Shown: positions 8,300 to 18,219, counted from the stretch's first letter. The stretch: DNA of 64,000 bases from Bradyrhizobium tropiciagri (GCF_001189845.1 NZ_LFLZ01000008.1:62001-126000); one strand, 5' to 3'. Notes: generated by a model not told the origin, from the sequence alone. Made by a program: numbers and translations.

Positions 8300-9574
8300 A
8301 TGAGCCGCCGTATCAAGAGAACCATATCGCCGCGCGACCGTGCCAAAGCAGGCGCGAAGGGATCCGTGAAGGGGCGTGACAGGGATCGCGATCAGGATCG
8401 TGGCAAGGCGGTGGCCGGGCCTCGCAGCCGCAAGCCTGACGACCGCAAGTCCAGCGACCGCCCGTTCTCGCAGCGCGCCGCCGCCAAGCCGCCACGCTTC
8501 GCCGAGCCGCGTCGCGACCGGTTGCAACGGCCTGAACCCGCGGCGCCGAAGCCCGCAAAGGCTGCGGCCGAGCAGCCCTTGCCGACCAAGGTGCAGACCG
8601 TGGTCGTCACGGCAGACGAGAACGGCATGCGCGTCGACCGCTTCCTCGAGGCGCGGTTTCCCGGCCTGTCGTTCTCCCATATCCAGCGCATCGTCCGGAA
8701 GGGCGAACTTCGGGTCAACGGCAAGCGCGCCGATTCCAAGGATCGGCTGGAGGAGGGCCAGAGCGTGCGGATCCCGCCGCTGCGGCTCGACACGCCAAAG
8801 ACTACGGGCACGCTCTCGGAGGCCGAGGCGAAGACGCTGCAGGCGCTGAAGGACATGACCTTGTACGAGGACGATGACGTGCTGGTGCTGAACAAGCCGG
8901 CCGGTCTCGCCGTGCAGGGCGGCTCCGGCATGACGCGCCATGTCGACCAGATGCTGGAGGTGATGCGCGACGCCAAAGGGCAGAAGCCGCGCCTCGTGCA
9001 TCGTATCGACCGCGAGACCTCCGGCTGCCTGCTGATCGCCAAGACGCGTTTCGCTGCATCGTTCCTCACCGGCGCGTTCCGTCATCGCTCTGCGCGCAAG
9101 ATCTACTGGGCGCTGGTCGCCGGCGTGCCGAAGCCGAAGCAGGGCCGGATCTCGACCTACCTCGCCAAGGAGGAGAGCGAGGAGGACAGCATCATGCGGA
9201 TCGCCGAGCATGGTGACGAGGGCGCGAGCCACGCCGTGACCTATTACGCCGTGGTCGAGGCCTCCGCGACCAAGCTCGCCTGGGTCTCGCTCAAGCCGGT
9301 GACCGGCCGCACCCATCAATTGCGCGCCCACATGGCACATATCGATCACGCCATCGTCGGCGATCCCAAATATTTCAACAAGGAGAACTGGCAGCTGCCG
9401 GGCGGCTTGCAGAACCGGCTGCATCTGCTAGCCCGCCGCATCGTGATTCCGCACCCGCGCGGCGGCGTGATCGATGTCAGCGCGCCGCTGCCGCCGCACA
9501 TGCTGCAATCCTGGAATCTGCTTGGGCTCGAGGCCGACCGGTTCGATCCGATCGAGAACGCGCCCGAGGAGTGA
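8300..9574 (+). CDS. RluC/RluA-family 23S rRNA-type pseudouridine synthase
   Basis: Pseudouridine synthase of 424 aa. The basic, low-complexity extension (residues 1 to about 95; many Arg/Lys/Asp) precedes an S4 RNA-binding domain at about 108-160 (RVDRFLEARFPGLSFSHIQR). The catalytic domain has the signature LVHRIDRETSG with catalytic Asp237, and PVTGRTHQLRAHM further on. RluC, which makes pseudouridines in 23S rRNA, is the nearest recognised type because of the S4 domain. The long charged N-terminus is usual in Bradyrhizobium-type homologues but longer than in enterobacterial RluC. No operon partner is evident. Confidence 0.9.
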   Translation: MSRRIKRTISPRDRAKAGAKGSVKGRDRDRDQDRGKAVAGPRSRKPDDRKSSDRPFSQRAAAKPPRFAEPRRDRLQRPEPAAPKPAKAAAEQPLPTKVQTVVVTADENGMRVDRFLEARFPGLSFSHIQRIVRKGELRVNGKRADSKDRLEEGQSVRIPPLRLDTPKTTGTLSEAEAKTLQALKDMTLYEDDDVLVLNKPAGLAVQGGSGMTRHVDQMLEVMRDAKGQKPRLVHRIDRETSGCLLIAKTRFAASFLTGAFRHRSARKIYWALVAGVPKPKQGRISTYLAKEESEEDSIMRIAEHGDEGASHAVTYYAVVEASATKLAWVSLKPVTGRTHQLRAHMAHIDHAIVGDPKYFNKENWQLPGGLQNRLHLLARRIVIPHPRGGVIDVSAPLPPHMLQSWNLLGLEADRFDPIENAPEE

Positions 9575-9698
9575 CGGGCCGGGCGCCGCCCTGCAATATC
9601 CGTCGCGGACAGCAAGAACGATCAAACCGCGCCGCGCACAGCCTCTATGTTGCCGCGCGCCGGTGGTTGCCGGCATGCCATCATCAAAGAGGCTGTCC

Positions 9699-10913
9699 AT
9701 GACCGGGCCCTGGCTACGCATCGCGCTCTTCCTCATCGGCTCGGCTGTCGCCTCGGTGGGGGCGCATGCCGAGACCATGGTGCTCCGCGGCGGCACGCTC
9801 TACGCGTCCGCCGATGCGGCTGCGCTGCCGGATGCGGTGATCGTGATCTCGGACGGTGTCATCAGCGCGGTCGGCAAGTCCGGCGACGTCAAGGTGCCCG
9901 CCGACGCGCGCGTCATCGATTGCAGCGGCCAGACCGTGGTTGCCGGGTTCTGGAACAGCCATGTGCATTTCACCGAGCACGTCTGGCACCTCGCCGGCGA
10001 GACGCCGGCCGCGCCGCTGACGCAGCACGTGCAGGAGATGCTGACGCGCTGGGGGTTTACCACCGTCTGGGACCTCGGCTCCGATCCGCGAAACATATTG
10101 CCGCTGCGCAAGCGCATCGCCGCCGGAGAAGTCGCTGGTCCCAACATCTTCCTCGCCGGCAGCATCTTTCCGAAGGACGGCCATCCGGCCTATCTGCCTG
10201 CTGACATGCAGCTGCCCGAGGCATCGACGCCGGACGAGGCCACGCAACTGGCGCGCAGCTACATGGACCTCAACCTCGATGGCGTGAAGCTCTTCACCGG
10301 TGTCTTCAAGGGAAACAAGCCGGTCGTGAACATGGACCCGGCGATCGCCAAGGCTGCGGTCGACGTGGCGCATGCGCAAGGAAAGCCAGCGTTTGCCCAT
10401 CCGCAGAACAAGACCGGCGTCGAGACGGTGATCACGGCCGGCGTCGATATCATGGCGCACACCGACCCGAGCGAAGGCGGCTATACGCCGGAGCAGCTGG
10501 CGCGGTTCAAGGCGCAGGGCATTGCACTGATCCCGACGCTGTCGCTGTTCACGACCGTTGTCCTGGATCCTGCCGTGACAAACCGGCTGCTGGCCGCGAC
10601 CGTAAACCAGCTCAAGCAATTTTCGGAGAATGGCGGGCCGGTGCTGTTCGGCACCGATGTCGGCTTCACCAAGCTGTATGACACCACGCAGGAGTATCAG
10701 CTGATGCACCGCGCATTGTCGGAACGCCAGGTGCTGGCGTCGCTGACGACCAATCCGGCGCAGTTCTTCAAGGCCGCGAAGAAAGGCAAGGTGGAGCAGG
10801 GCTTCGACGCCGATCTCGTGGTGCTCGACGGCGATCCGATCAGCGACGTCGCCAATCTCGCGAAAGTGAGCAACACCATCCGCGCAGGTCACGTGATCTA
10901 TCAGAAGCCGTGA
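9699..10913 (+). CDS. Exported amidohydrolase-superfamily protein
   Basis: Metal-dependent hydrolase of the imidazolonepropionase/prolidase-like amidohydrolase group (about 404 aa). A signal peptide runs to GAHAE. Visible metal ligands are the HxH of NSHVHFTEH, a Lys in GVKLFTG that could be carbamylated, His in FAHPQN and MAHTDPS, and the Asp of FGTDVGF. The C-terminus has the usual QGFDADLVVLDGDP. The ATG at 9699 is preferred because AGAGG lies 6 nt upstream; an in-frame ATG exists at 9675. The substrate, perhaps a cyclic amide, peptide or lactone, cannot be read from sequence. Confidence 0.85.
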   Translation: MTGPWLRIALFLIGSAVASVGAHAETMVLRGGTLYASADAAALPDAVIVISDGVISAVGKSGDVKVPADARVIDCSGQTVVAGFWNSHVHFTEHVWHLAGETPAAPLTQHVQEMLTRWGFTTVWDLGSDPRNILPLRKRIAAGEVAGPNIFLAGSIFPKDGHPAYLPADMQLPEASTPDEATQLARSYMDLNLDGVKLFTGVFKGNKPVVNMDPAIAKAAVDVAHAQGKPAFAHPQNKTGVETVITAGVDIMAHTDPSEGGYTPEQLARFKAQGIALIPTLSLFTTVVLDPAVTNRLLAATVNQLKQFSENGGPVLFGTDVGFTKLYDTTQEYQLMHRALSERQVLASLTTNPAQFFKAAKKGKVEQGFDADLVVLDGDPISDVANLAKVSNTIRAGHVIYQKP

Positions 10914-11003
10914 ACGCCGGCCGGGGAACTCGCATATCAAGGGTGGCGTTGACGCATCTGGCAATCACTTGAACCAATGCCGCGCCGTCACGAGATATAG
11001 GCC

Positions 11004-11327
11004 ATGAAGCGATCCTTGATTGTTGCCTGCACCTTGCTTTGGGTCATCGGCGCGCCGAGCGCCTTTGCGCAAAGGCAAATCCTCGGGCCCGGTGGTTCGA
11101 TCTACAATCCAACCCTGCCGCCGCCGCCACCGCCACCTCCACCGCCCAAAATCGAGGTGCCGCCGATCCCCAAGATGGACGCGATCACGCAGCCGAACCT
11201 GCGTGCTCCCGCGCGCAGCTCGTTCGGCGACCGTGTCAGCCGGTGCCTCGACGATGCCGCGGCCAGCGGCCTGAACCAGAGCGACCGCGCCGCCTATTCG
11301 CGATCCTGCGCCAACACGCGTGACTGA
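11004..11327 (+). CDS. Small exported proline-rich protein
   Basis: A 107-aa protein with a signal peptide ending SAFAQ. A run of 10 to 12 prolines follows (about residues 39-49), then a C-terminal segment FGDRVSRCLDDAAASGLNQSDR with two Cys. The form is common among small periplasmic proteins of Bradyrhizobium-like bacteria; the function is unknown. It stands alone between convergent neighbours. Confidence 0.75.
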   Translation: MKRSLIVACTLLWVIGAPSAFAQRQILGPGGSIYNPTLPPPPPPPPPPKIEVPPIPKMDAITQPNLRAPARSSFGDRVSRCLDDAAASGLNQSDRAAYSRSCANTRD

Positions 11328-11347
11328 CACGTCAAATCCCGACCGCG

Positions 11348-12406
11348 CTATTGGGCGGGAAGGCGCAACGTCGTGACGTCGGAGCCGACGATCGTCGTCC
11401 CCGTGAAGCCGCCTGCCTCGGCGGCGGTGCGGTAGTCCGCTTCGGTCAGCGCACCACCAGGCACCTTGTAGGGACCGTGATGCGTCGCCCCGACCTGCGG
11501 CGCCAGATGGGTCAGCATCAGGTATTTGGCGCCGGTGCGTCTCGCCATCGCGCCAAGGTCGGGCGTCAGGCTCTGGCGATAATAAACCGGAGGCGGCATG
11601 CCGCTGTCGCGCTCCGGACCCATGACCGGATGCATGGTCGAATGCACGATCACCTCGGCGCCCTGCGCCAGCTTCTCGACTTGCGCCGATGTCGAGGTCG
11701 GGCGAGGCGGCGCCGAGCTGTCGTTGCTGGCATCGCCGCCGATCACGACGCTGCCGGCAGGTGTGTCGACGCGGAACGAGGCATGGCCGGCGACGTGGGT
11801 CGAGCGGATCGCGCTCACCTTGACGTCGCCCTTCGTCCAAACCAGCTGCGGCTCGTCGCTCGGCTCGAACGTGATGAGGTGCGCGAGCTCGGTAGGTCCG
11901 CCCGCCAATCGTCTCTTATCCTCCGAAACCCGCTGCGCGATTTCGCCGGACTGAACGAAGGCGTCACCGATATGTGTCACGAACTTGCCGCAGCTCATGG
12001 TGAAGCCGAGCGGTGAGGGCGCATCGCTGCTGCAGACGACATCGACCTTGGCTCCGCTGGAACTCCAGTTCCAGCGCGCGAGCAGGAGGTCAACGAAGCC
12101 CTCGGTGTGGTCCGAATGCATATGGGTGAAGAACACGGCATCGATCTCTGCGGGATCGATGTTCAGTTGTGACAGCCGCAAGACGGTGCCGCGGCCGGCA
12201 TCGAACTGCAGCTTCGTTGTGTTGCAGCCGGCACTGTCGTCGCCATAGCGCACGAGGGTGCCGGCACCGGCGACGCCATTGATGAGGGCCGGCCCGCTCA
12301 TCGTGCCGGTCAAGGTAACGAGCATGCAAGGCGCCGATTGAGCGGGAAGCGGGACGTGCAACCACGCCGCGGTCAGCAGGGCTATCGGAAGAGAGAGGCG
12401 TCGCAT
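11348..12406 (-). CDS. Exported metallo-beta-lactamase-fold hydrolase (RNase Z/arylsulfatase-like branch)
   Basis: MBL-fold hydrolase of about 352 aa with a signal peptide (ending PAQSA). The metal-binding motif THMHSDHTEG is intact, and further His ligands appear in STHVAGHAS, IGGDAS and LTHLAP. Overall pattern resembles periplasmic arylsulfatase/RNase Z-like enzymes, not true beta-lactamases. The ATG at 12406 is preferred over 12427 because GGGAG lies about 8 nt before it. It stands downstream of the oxidase-phosphoesterase operon but behind that operon's terminator, so it is probably transcribed separately. Confidence 0.85.
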   Translation of the reverse strand: MRRLSLPIALLTAAWLHVPLPAQSAPCMLVTLTGTMSGPALINGVAGAGTLVRYGDDSAGCNTTKLQFDAGRGTVLRLSQLNIDPAEIDAVFFTHMHSDHTEGFVDLLLARWNWSSSGAKVDVVCSSDAPSPLGFTMSCGKFVTHIGDAFVQSGEIAQRVSEDKRRLAGGPTELAHLITFEPSDEPQLVWTKGDVKVSAIRSTHVAGHASFRVDTPAGSVVIGGDASNDSSAPPRPTSTSAQVEKLAQGAEVIVHSTMHPVMGPERDSGMPPPVYYRQSLTPDLGAMARRTGAKYLMLTHLAPQVGATHHGPYKVPGGALTEADYRTAAEAGGFTGTTIVGSDVTTLRLPAQ

Positions 12407-12531
12407 GCTGTCGGCTCCCGTGTTCATTCCGCTGGTCGCGGAGACTGCCGGACTTCGGGGCGGTCCACAAGCGCAGGGAGATCGGCGGCCAGGCTCGCGC
12501 AGCTTATGATCATCCAGCCTGGCACAAACGA

Positions 12532-12568
12532 AATCCGCCGGCCTTTCGGGCCGGCGGATTGTGTTTCA
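12532..12568 (-). terminator. Intrinsic terminator of the oxidase-phosphoesterase operon
   Basis: A perfect 12-bp stem: AATCCGCCGGCC (12532-12543) and GGCCGGCGGATT (12549-12560) with a 5-nt loop. On the minus strand it is followed by a T-rich stretch. It lies 20 nt beyond the phosphoesterase stop. Confidence 0.85.
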
Positions 12569-12581
12569 TCAAAAGCGGTCG

Positions 12582-14755
12582 TCAGTTATTCCAGTTGCCG
12601 CCCTGGTCGTTGCCGTCACCGTGGTGATGGCCGCCGCCGTCGAAGTCGAAGAAGTCGAACAGATCGCTGAGCGCCGGGCTGTTGACCGGAACGTAGGGAT
12701 TGCCAGGCGCCGCAACCGGGTTCGGGAAGTTATCGCGGCTGCGATGGGTGATCGGCTCGAGGCGCCAGTTCCGCTCGATGAATTTGATGATCGAGACGTG
12801 ATCGGCATATTCATGCGAGATGTGGCCCTGCCGCGCGAACGGCGACACCACGATCAGCGGAATGCGCGTGCCGTCGCCGAAATAGTCGAGCGGCTGCACG
12901 TAGCCGGAGTCGAAGTAGCCGCCACCTTCGTCGAACGTGATGAAGATCGCGGTATCCTTGGCGTAGTCCGAGGCCTGGACCTGGTCGACGATCTTCTTTG
13001 CGAAGCCTTCGAACAGGTTGAGCTTGGACGACGACGGGTGACCGTCGGTGAAGCCGCTCGGCTTGACGATCGAGACCGCCGGCAGCGAGTGCTTGGAGAG
13101 GTCAGAGTACAGATCAACCGAGTCCTTGATATGGGCTGCGACCTGTTCCGGATGCGACATGATCGAGGTGTCGTACTGGAACGGATTGCAGATGTTGCAG
13201 TACTCGTCGGCGGTCGGACCGGCTACGCCCCAGTTGAGCTGGTAGGGATCGTTGACGTAGTTGTTCCACTGGTCGCCGTAATACTTCCACGAGATATTCC
13301 GCTCGTTCAGGCTGTCGCCGATGCTCTTGCGGGTCGACGGCGGGATCGTGAACGGCGTGTTGGACGGGTTGGTGTCGGTGTAGGCATTCTTGCCGTTGCC
13401 GAAATAACCCGGATTGTAGTTGTTCAACAGATAATAGTGCCCCGGTTCGCAATTCGCGTTGATCCGGATGTGCTTCAGATAGTCCAGGATCGGCTTGACG
13501 CCGGGCTGGGTCGGATCCGAGCAGTCGCTGTAGGAGCCGCCGCCGGACACCGGGCTCGTCTGGAAGGGCGGCGGGAAGCCGCCATTGCCGCCGGCGCCGT
13601 AGCCGTCCTCGGTGTACCAGTTGTTGGTGCCAGCAGCCGGGTTCGGATTCTCGATCTCATGCACGATGCCGGCGTCGGGCGTGCCGCCGAACACCTGCGT
13701 GCCGTTCGGCGGTACCGCGGCGTTGCCGTAGGTGTCGCTGAAGTAGAGCATGTCGGCATGGCCGAACATGATGTGGTTGGCACCGGTGCGCCGTTGACCG
13801 ACTGGTGGAAGTTGTCGCTCATCGCATATTTCTGCGCGAGTGAGGTGAAGTAAGGCACATCGCCCTTCTGCACGTTGTAGAAGCCGAGCGCGGTCGAACC
13901 TTCGCCCGTGGTCGTCGCCGTCGGCGAATAGTCGGTGGAGAAGTTCGAGGGCTGCGCCGCGCCGTTGGCACCGGCGCCGACCGTCACTTCAACCCAGGCG
14001 AACAGATTGGCGCCGCAGCCCGACGGATTGTCGCGGCTGGCCGCCGAGTGGTTGCAGTTCAGCTGCTGCCACATCTGGTAGAAGCGATGCACCGGGCTTG
14101 CCGAATAGGAGTCGTAGGGCATCGCGTCGCTATTGGTCAGCTGGAACGGACCGGCCGGCAGCGTGCTGACATTGGTGATGCGCTGATCGGGGGTCTGCGA
14201 GGTCTGGCCGGTGCCACCGGAGAGCAGGAACTGGTAGTACTCGGACGGCAGGCCGGATTCCGACTGCTGCGCCAGCACCAGCGAGGCCTCGCAGGTGGTG
14301 ATCGGCGAGCTGCCGCACTTGTTCGGGATGTAGGAGACCTTGGGACCGCCGACCAGCGGAGCCGGCAATTGATCCTTCGGGAAGTTCTGCTTCGGCGGGC
14401 TCAGCAGGAATGCATCGTTCGGGCCGTTATCCATCGCCGCGTGCTGATGCGCCTTTTCGAAGTTCGGCCCGGGGATCGCATTCTTGCTGGCGTCGAGCTT
14501 GACGATGCCCTGCGAGAGCAGGTTGAACACGCTCTCGCCGTGTCGCTCGGGCACGTAGGTCGCGAACACGTGGTCGAAGCTGCGGTTCTCGCCGATGATG
14601 ACGATCACGTGCTTGATCGGCGAACGGGTCTCGTGTCCACCGTGGTGATCCCAGTCCTGCGCAAGGACGGGGCCGGCGGTGAACTGGCCCAGCGCCAGTG
14701 CGCTGAGGGTGAGGCGGCAACTCTGCAGCCAACGTGACTTCCGCTTGTCGCGCAT
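12582..14755 (-). pseudogene. Phospholipase C/acid phosphatase-type phosphoesterase (PF04185), frameshifted
   Basis: Exported phosphoesterase of the phospholipase C/AcpA superfamily, reconstructed at about 724 aa. The N-terminal part (start 14755) has a signal peptide ending VLAQ and the family hallmark IIGENRSFDHVF. The frame breaks near 13788-13792. The downstream frame resumes with NHIMFGHADMLYFSDTYGN and runs to 12582 with ITFDEGGGYFDSGYV, the second metal-binding signature. Restoring one G (minus strand) to give GGC-GGC-ACC rejoins both halves exactly. It is therefore either a fresh 1-nt deletion or a sequence error. Its ATG overlaps the oxidase stop (TAATG), with GGAGAG upstream, so translation is coupled. 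Confidence 0.88.
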
Positions 14756-16587
14756 TAAAGCTCTCCTTTTTGCTGGTTGAGCGGCTTGGTAGAACTTGCA
14801 GTGTCTCGCGGCACGACCTTGATCCGCCCCATCATGCCGCCGTCCTCATGCTCGAGGACGTGGCAGTGGTAGACGAAGGTGCCGACGATGTTGGGATCGC
14901 GGAAATCCATGCGCAGGCGCACGCTCGGATATTTCAGCATCCGGGTGTTGTAGTAGGGCACGTTGACGGTATCGCGCAGGAACGGCTCGTTGACCGCGAC
15001 GCCGGACCAGTCGAGCAGCTGGAAGTGAAGCTGATGGATGTGGAAATCATGCAGCTCCATCGAGCGGTTCTCGATGATCCAGTCCTCGACGTCGCCCTGC
15101 CGCACGGTGATGTCGGGAACGTCCGAATGCGGATCGAATGGCTTCGGCGTCTCACCGTCGAGGGTCATGAAGAACTTGGTCGGGCTGTTCGGGTCGTTCG
15201 GATTCTCCGGCTGCTCGGAGAAGAACAGTTTTCTGACGCGCACCGGGGCGACATTGCCGACCCACGGCCGCTCAGGTCGCGCCAGCGGCTCGGCGTGAGC
15301 GGGCAGGGCGGCCTGCGGCTCGCCAGCGTTGGCCGAGGCCGTGACGGCGAGCAGCGCGCGGTTGGGATCGTTCTCGCCGGCCGGCCCGGTGTCGACCGCG
15401 CGCGTCACCAGCAAGGCTGACGCGCCGGCGGGCGGTCCCTCGACGATGAACTCGGCGCGCGAGCCCGGAGGCAGGCCGATATGGTTGACCCATTGCACCG
15501 ACGGCGACGGGCTGCCCTGGAATTGCAGTGGCACGCCATCGAGCCCTACGATGCCGATCTGCTGCGGCGCGCGGCCGACCAGCAGCGCGAGGTTGAGATA
15601 GGTGATCGCGGATGCGTTCAGCACCCGCCAGAGCTGCCGCTCGCCGGGCTTCATCGTCAGCCTCGCCGGCGGATAGTTCGGATAGGGCACCGGCACGAAG
15701 TTGACGGAGAGATCCTTCGACGGCTTGCCGAAACCGGTGCCGGAATTGGCGACGTCGCCGTCATTGTCGAGCTGGCTCTTGGTCATGACCGGCTCGAATT
15801 TCGACGGCGGCGCGTCGGGATTGACGAGATCCTGGTCGCGGATCACGAGCACGCGCTCGGGCAGGCCGGCGAGCTGTGGATCGGCGCGCTCGATGCCCTC
15901 GATGATGATGGCGCCGGAGGCGCCGCCGAGCACCTGTGTCTTGCTGAAGCCGTGCAGATGCGGATGATACCAATAGAGGCCGGGCGCCGCGTCGTCGGCA
16001 ATGCGCAGACGATACTCGAACGGCGCGTCGTCGGGCTGGATCGAGGTTTTCAGCACATCATCCTGGTGGCAGACCGGCGGCACGGTCAGCCCGTGGAAGT
16101 GCAGATTGGTCGAGATCGGCGTCATCGCGCCGCTCTCGCAAATGTCGGCCTTTGGTCTCGTCGTGCAGATCGGCGCGCCGGCGAGCGGACGGTCGATCGC
16201 GGGCGTTGCCGTATCGAGATCGACGAGGTCGTTCTTGAAATGGATCACCAGTTGATCGCCCGGCTTCAGCCGCAGGGTCGGCGACGGCTTGCCGTCCGGT
16301 GTCAGGTAGCAGTAGCGGCTCGTTCCATCCGGCAGCTTTTCATCATGGATGGTGAGGTCGGTTTCGAGCACACCGTCGCGGCTGCGCAATTCGGCGGGTT
16401 CCTCGATCGCGCTTCCGGGGGCGGGCCGCGCACAAACGTCCTGCTGCGTTCGCGGCGCATCCTGCAAGCTTGCGGCGGCGAGCCAGGTCGTCATGCCGCT
16501 CGCAGCCAGCCCGAGGCAAGCTGCGGCGATGACACAACAAACGGTCGAAAGTCGTCGTGCCACGCCGCCCCGCTTATGCGCCGCCAC
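14755..16587 (-). CDS. Multicopper oxidase (laccase/bilirubin-oxidase-like)
   Basis: Exported multicopper oxidase of 610 aa, likely periplasmic, oxidising phenols or metal ions with O2. All four copper motifs are visible: HFHG (His163/165), WYHPHLHG (about 207-213), HDFHIHQLHF, and YHCHVLEHEDGGMM (His574, Cys575, His576, His580, Met585), the last giving a type 1 site with Met as axial ligand. GTG at 16587 is the apparent start, followed by a hydrophobic signal region (VCCVIAAACLGLAASGM). It is the first gene of a two-gene operon with the phosphoesterase, overlapping it by 1 nt. No copper chaperone or efflux gene is adjacent. Confidence 0.9.
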   Translation of the reverse strand: MAAHKRGGVARRLSTVCCVIAAACLGLAASGMTTWLAAASLQDAPRTQQDVCARPAPGSAIEEPAELRSRDGVLETDLTIHDEKLPDGTSRYCYLTPDGKPSPTLRLKPGDQLVIHFKNDLVDLDTATPAIDRPLAGAPICTTRPKADICESGAMTPISTNLHFHGLTVPPVCHQDDVLKTSIQPDDAPFEYRLRIADDAAPGLYWYHPHLHGFSKTQVLGGASGAIIIEGIERADPQLAGLPERVLVIRDQDLVNPDAPPSKFEPVMTKSQLDNDGDVANSGTGFGKPSKDLSVNFVPVPYPNYPPARLTMKPGERQLWRVLNASAITYLNLALLVGRAPQQIGIVGLDGVPLQFQGSPSPSVQWVNHIGLPPGSRAEFIVEGPPAGASALLVTRAVDTGPAGENDPNRALLAVTASANAGEPQAALPAHAEPLARPERPWVGNVAPVRVRKLFFSEQPENPNDPNSPTKFFMTLDGETPKPFDPHSDVPDITVRQGDVEDWIIENRSMELHDFHIHQLHFQLLDWSGVAVNEPFLRDTVNVPYYNTRMLKYPSVRLRMDFRDPNIVGTFVYHCHVLEHEDGGMMGRIKVVPRDTASSTKPLNQQKGEL

Positions 16588-16907
16588 GCGCGCGCAAACG
16601 CGCGACCGACGCCACGCGTGACGTCAGTTCACGTCTTGCGACCGCAATGGTCGGCAAATGCTTCTGTTTGGTATCGGGACGCTAGCCGCGCGTTGTTGCC
16701 GAAATCTGGCAGGTTTCTAACACGCAGATGACAGGAATTTGCGGCACTTCGACGCAGCGGCGTGCGCGATGTTCAAACCTGCTGAGCGATCAATCGGATG
16801 AGCCATTCACCGACTGAATTGCGGAGATACGGAGACGCGCAGGCAATCGGCAGAAATTTTTTCGGTATCGCCGATCCTGTCATCTGCCGACGTGCCGATA
16901 AGTGAGT
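16588..16907. promoter_or_regulatory. 320-bp intergenic region with a separated 13-bp inverted repeat
   Basis: Upstream region of the multicopper oxidase operon with no convincing gene. GCAGATGACAGGA at 16724-16736 recurs as its exact reverse complement TCCTGTCATCTGC at 16875-16887. The spacing suggests two operator copies for one regulator; looping is possible. No known copper-box consensus was recognised. Confidence 0.5.
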
Positions 16908-17363
16908 TTAGCGCCTGAACTGCGTCAGGAACATCCGCAATGAATCGTGCGGGCTCTCGACATCCGCGATCACCCAGCCGTCGGGGCCGTTGACGACGAT
17001 GAAGTTGAGTGTGACCGCGCGGCCCTCATTGTCGAAGGTCACAGTCACATCGGTCTTGTCGAACTGGCGGCGCGGCGTTGCGATCGAGATCGGGCCGATC
17101 CGCCAGCTCGGGCTCTGGACCAAGAAATCGTACGGCGCATCGTGCAGGGCGGTCCAGGCGCCGCGCAGGCCGGGATCGAAGAACTGCCGGGCGGTTTCCT
17201 CGTCGCGCGGCAGGCCATTGGAAAACGCGGCGCTGCCTTTGCCATAATGGGCATAGACGTTGCGGATCAGCGATTCCGGCGTGCGGAACCCGGCGTCGGC
17301 GGCGCCGGCTCCGAAAACCGCCGCAACGAGGGAGACACCCGCGAGGAATTTGCCGCGTCCCAT
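16908..17363 (-). CDS. Exported DUF3828-like protein
   Basis: A 151-aa protein with a signal peptide (LAGVSLVAAVFGAGAADAG). The mature part begins with the ESLIRNVYAHYG pattern and ends NGPDGWVIADVE, as in DUF3828/lumazine-type periplasmic proteins. The ATG at 17363 was chosen for the signal peptide; the frame is open further upstream. Function unknown. It is divergent from the ATP12 gene, with only 70 bp between the two start codons. Confidence 0.75.
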   Translation of the reverse strand: MGRGKFLAGVSLVAAVFGAGAADAGFRTPESLIRNVYAHYGKGSAAFSNGLPRDEETARQFFDPGLRGAWTALHDAPYDFLVQSPSWRIGPISIATPRRQFDKTDVTVTFDNEGRAVTLNFIVVNGPDGWVIADVESPHDSLRMFLTQFRR

Positions 17364-17433
17364 CAGCTTTATTTGCCTCTGCCGCTGACATATCTTGCAG
17401 GGAAATCCCTGGAAACGAAAGCCGGCCGGCGCG

Positions 17434-18219
17434 ATGCGCGAACTCTTCGACGATATCCCTGAACAAGCTCCGCTCGATCCGCAGGAGGCGGTGCGGCGCC
17501 ACATCCGCACGCCCAAGCGCAAGCGCTTCTACACCAGCGCCGCCGTCGCTGACGCCGACGGCGGATTTGCGATCATGCTCGACGGCAAGCAGATCCGCTC
17601 GCCGTCAGGCAACCCGATCGTGGTGCCGACCCGCGCCATTGCGGATGCCGTCGCGGCCGAATGGAATGCGCAGGGCGACACCATCGATCCCGTGACCATG
17701 CCGCTGACGCGCCTCGCCAACAGCGTGGTCGAGGGGGTGATCGATCGCGTCGACGAGGTCGCTGACGATGCGGCCAAATTCCTCGGCAGCGACCTGCTGT
17801 TCTACCGCGCCGGTCATCCCGAGACGCTGGTGGCGCGCGAGGCCGAGCATTGGGACCCGATCCTGTTCTGGGCCGCCGATGCGCTCGGCGCCCATTTCGT
17901 GATGGCCGAAGGGGTCATGCATGTCGGCCAGCCCGAGCCCGCGATCAGGGCGGCGCGCGCCGCGTTCCCGACCGATCCCTGGCCGGTCGCGGCGCTCCAT
18001 GTGGTGACGACCTTGACCGGCTCGGCGCTGCTGGCGCTGGCCTTGGCGCATGGTGTCCGTGACGAGGACCAGGTCTGGGCCGCCGCCCATGTCGACGAGG
18101 ACTGGAATATCGAGAAATGGGGCGTCGACGAGGAGGTCGCGGCGCGCCGCGCGGCCCGCCAGGTCGATTTCAAGGCCGCCGCCGGCGTCCTCAGGGAGTT
18201 CAGGCCGCCTGCCGGTTAA
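17434..18219 (+). CDS. ATP12-family F1-ATPase assembly chaperone
   Basis: A 261-aa homologue of mitochondrial ATP12, which binds the F1 alpha subunit during ATP synthase assembly. The family is restricted to alphaproteobacteria and mitochondria, which supports the taxonomic assignment. Recognisable parts are KRFYTSAAV near residue 30, IMLDGKQIRSPSGNPIVVPT, LTRLANSVVEGV, DLLFYRA and, C-terminal, WAAAHVDEDWNIEKWGVDEE. The ATG at 17434 is used; an upstream in-frame ATG at 17395 would add 13 residues. It is followed at a short distance by the FliK-like gene. Confidence 0.92.
   Translation: MRELFDDIPEQAPLDPQEAVRRHIRTPKRKRFYTSAAVADADGGFAIMLDGKQIRSPSGNPIVVPTRAIADAVAAEWNAQGDTIDPVTMPLTRLANSVVEGVIDRVDEVADDAAKFLGSDLLFYRAGHPETLVAREAEHWDPILFWAADALGAHFVMAEGVMHVGQPEPAIRAARAAFPTDPWPVAALHVVTTLTGSALLALALAHGVRDEDQVWAAAHVDEDWNIEKWGVDEEVAARRAARQVDFKAAAGVLREFRPPAG

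Noticed and set aside
8264..9424. Minus-strand frame opposite the pseudouridine synthase
   Set aside because: Mirror frame without domains; the plus-strand gene has full catalytic motifs.
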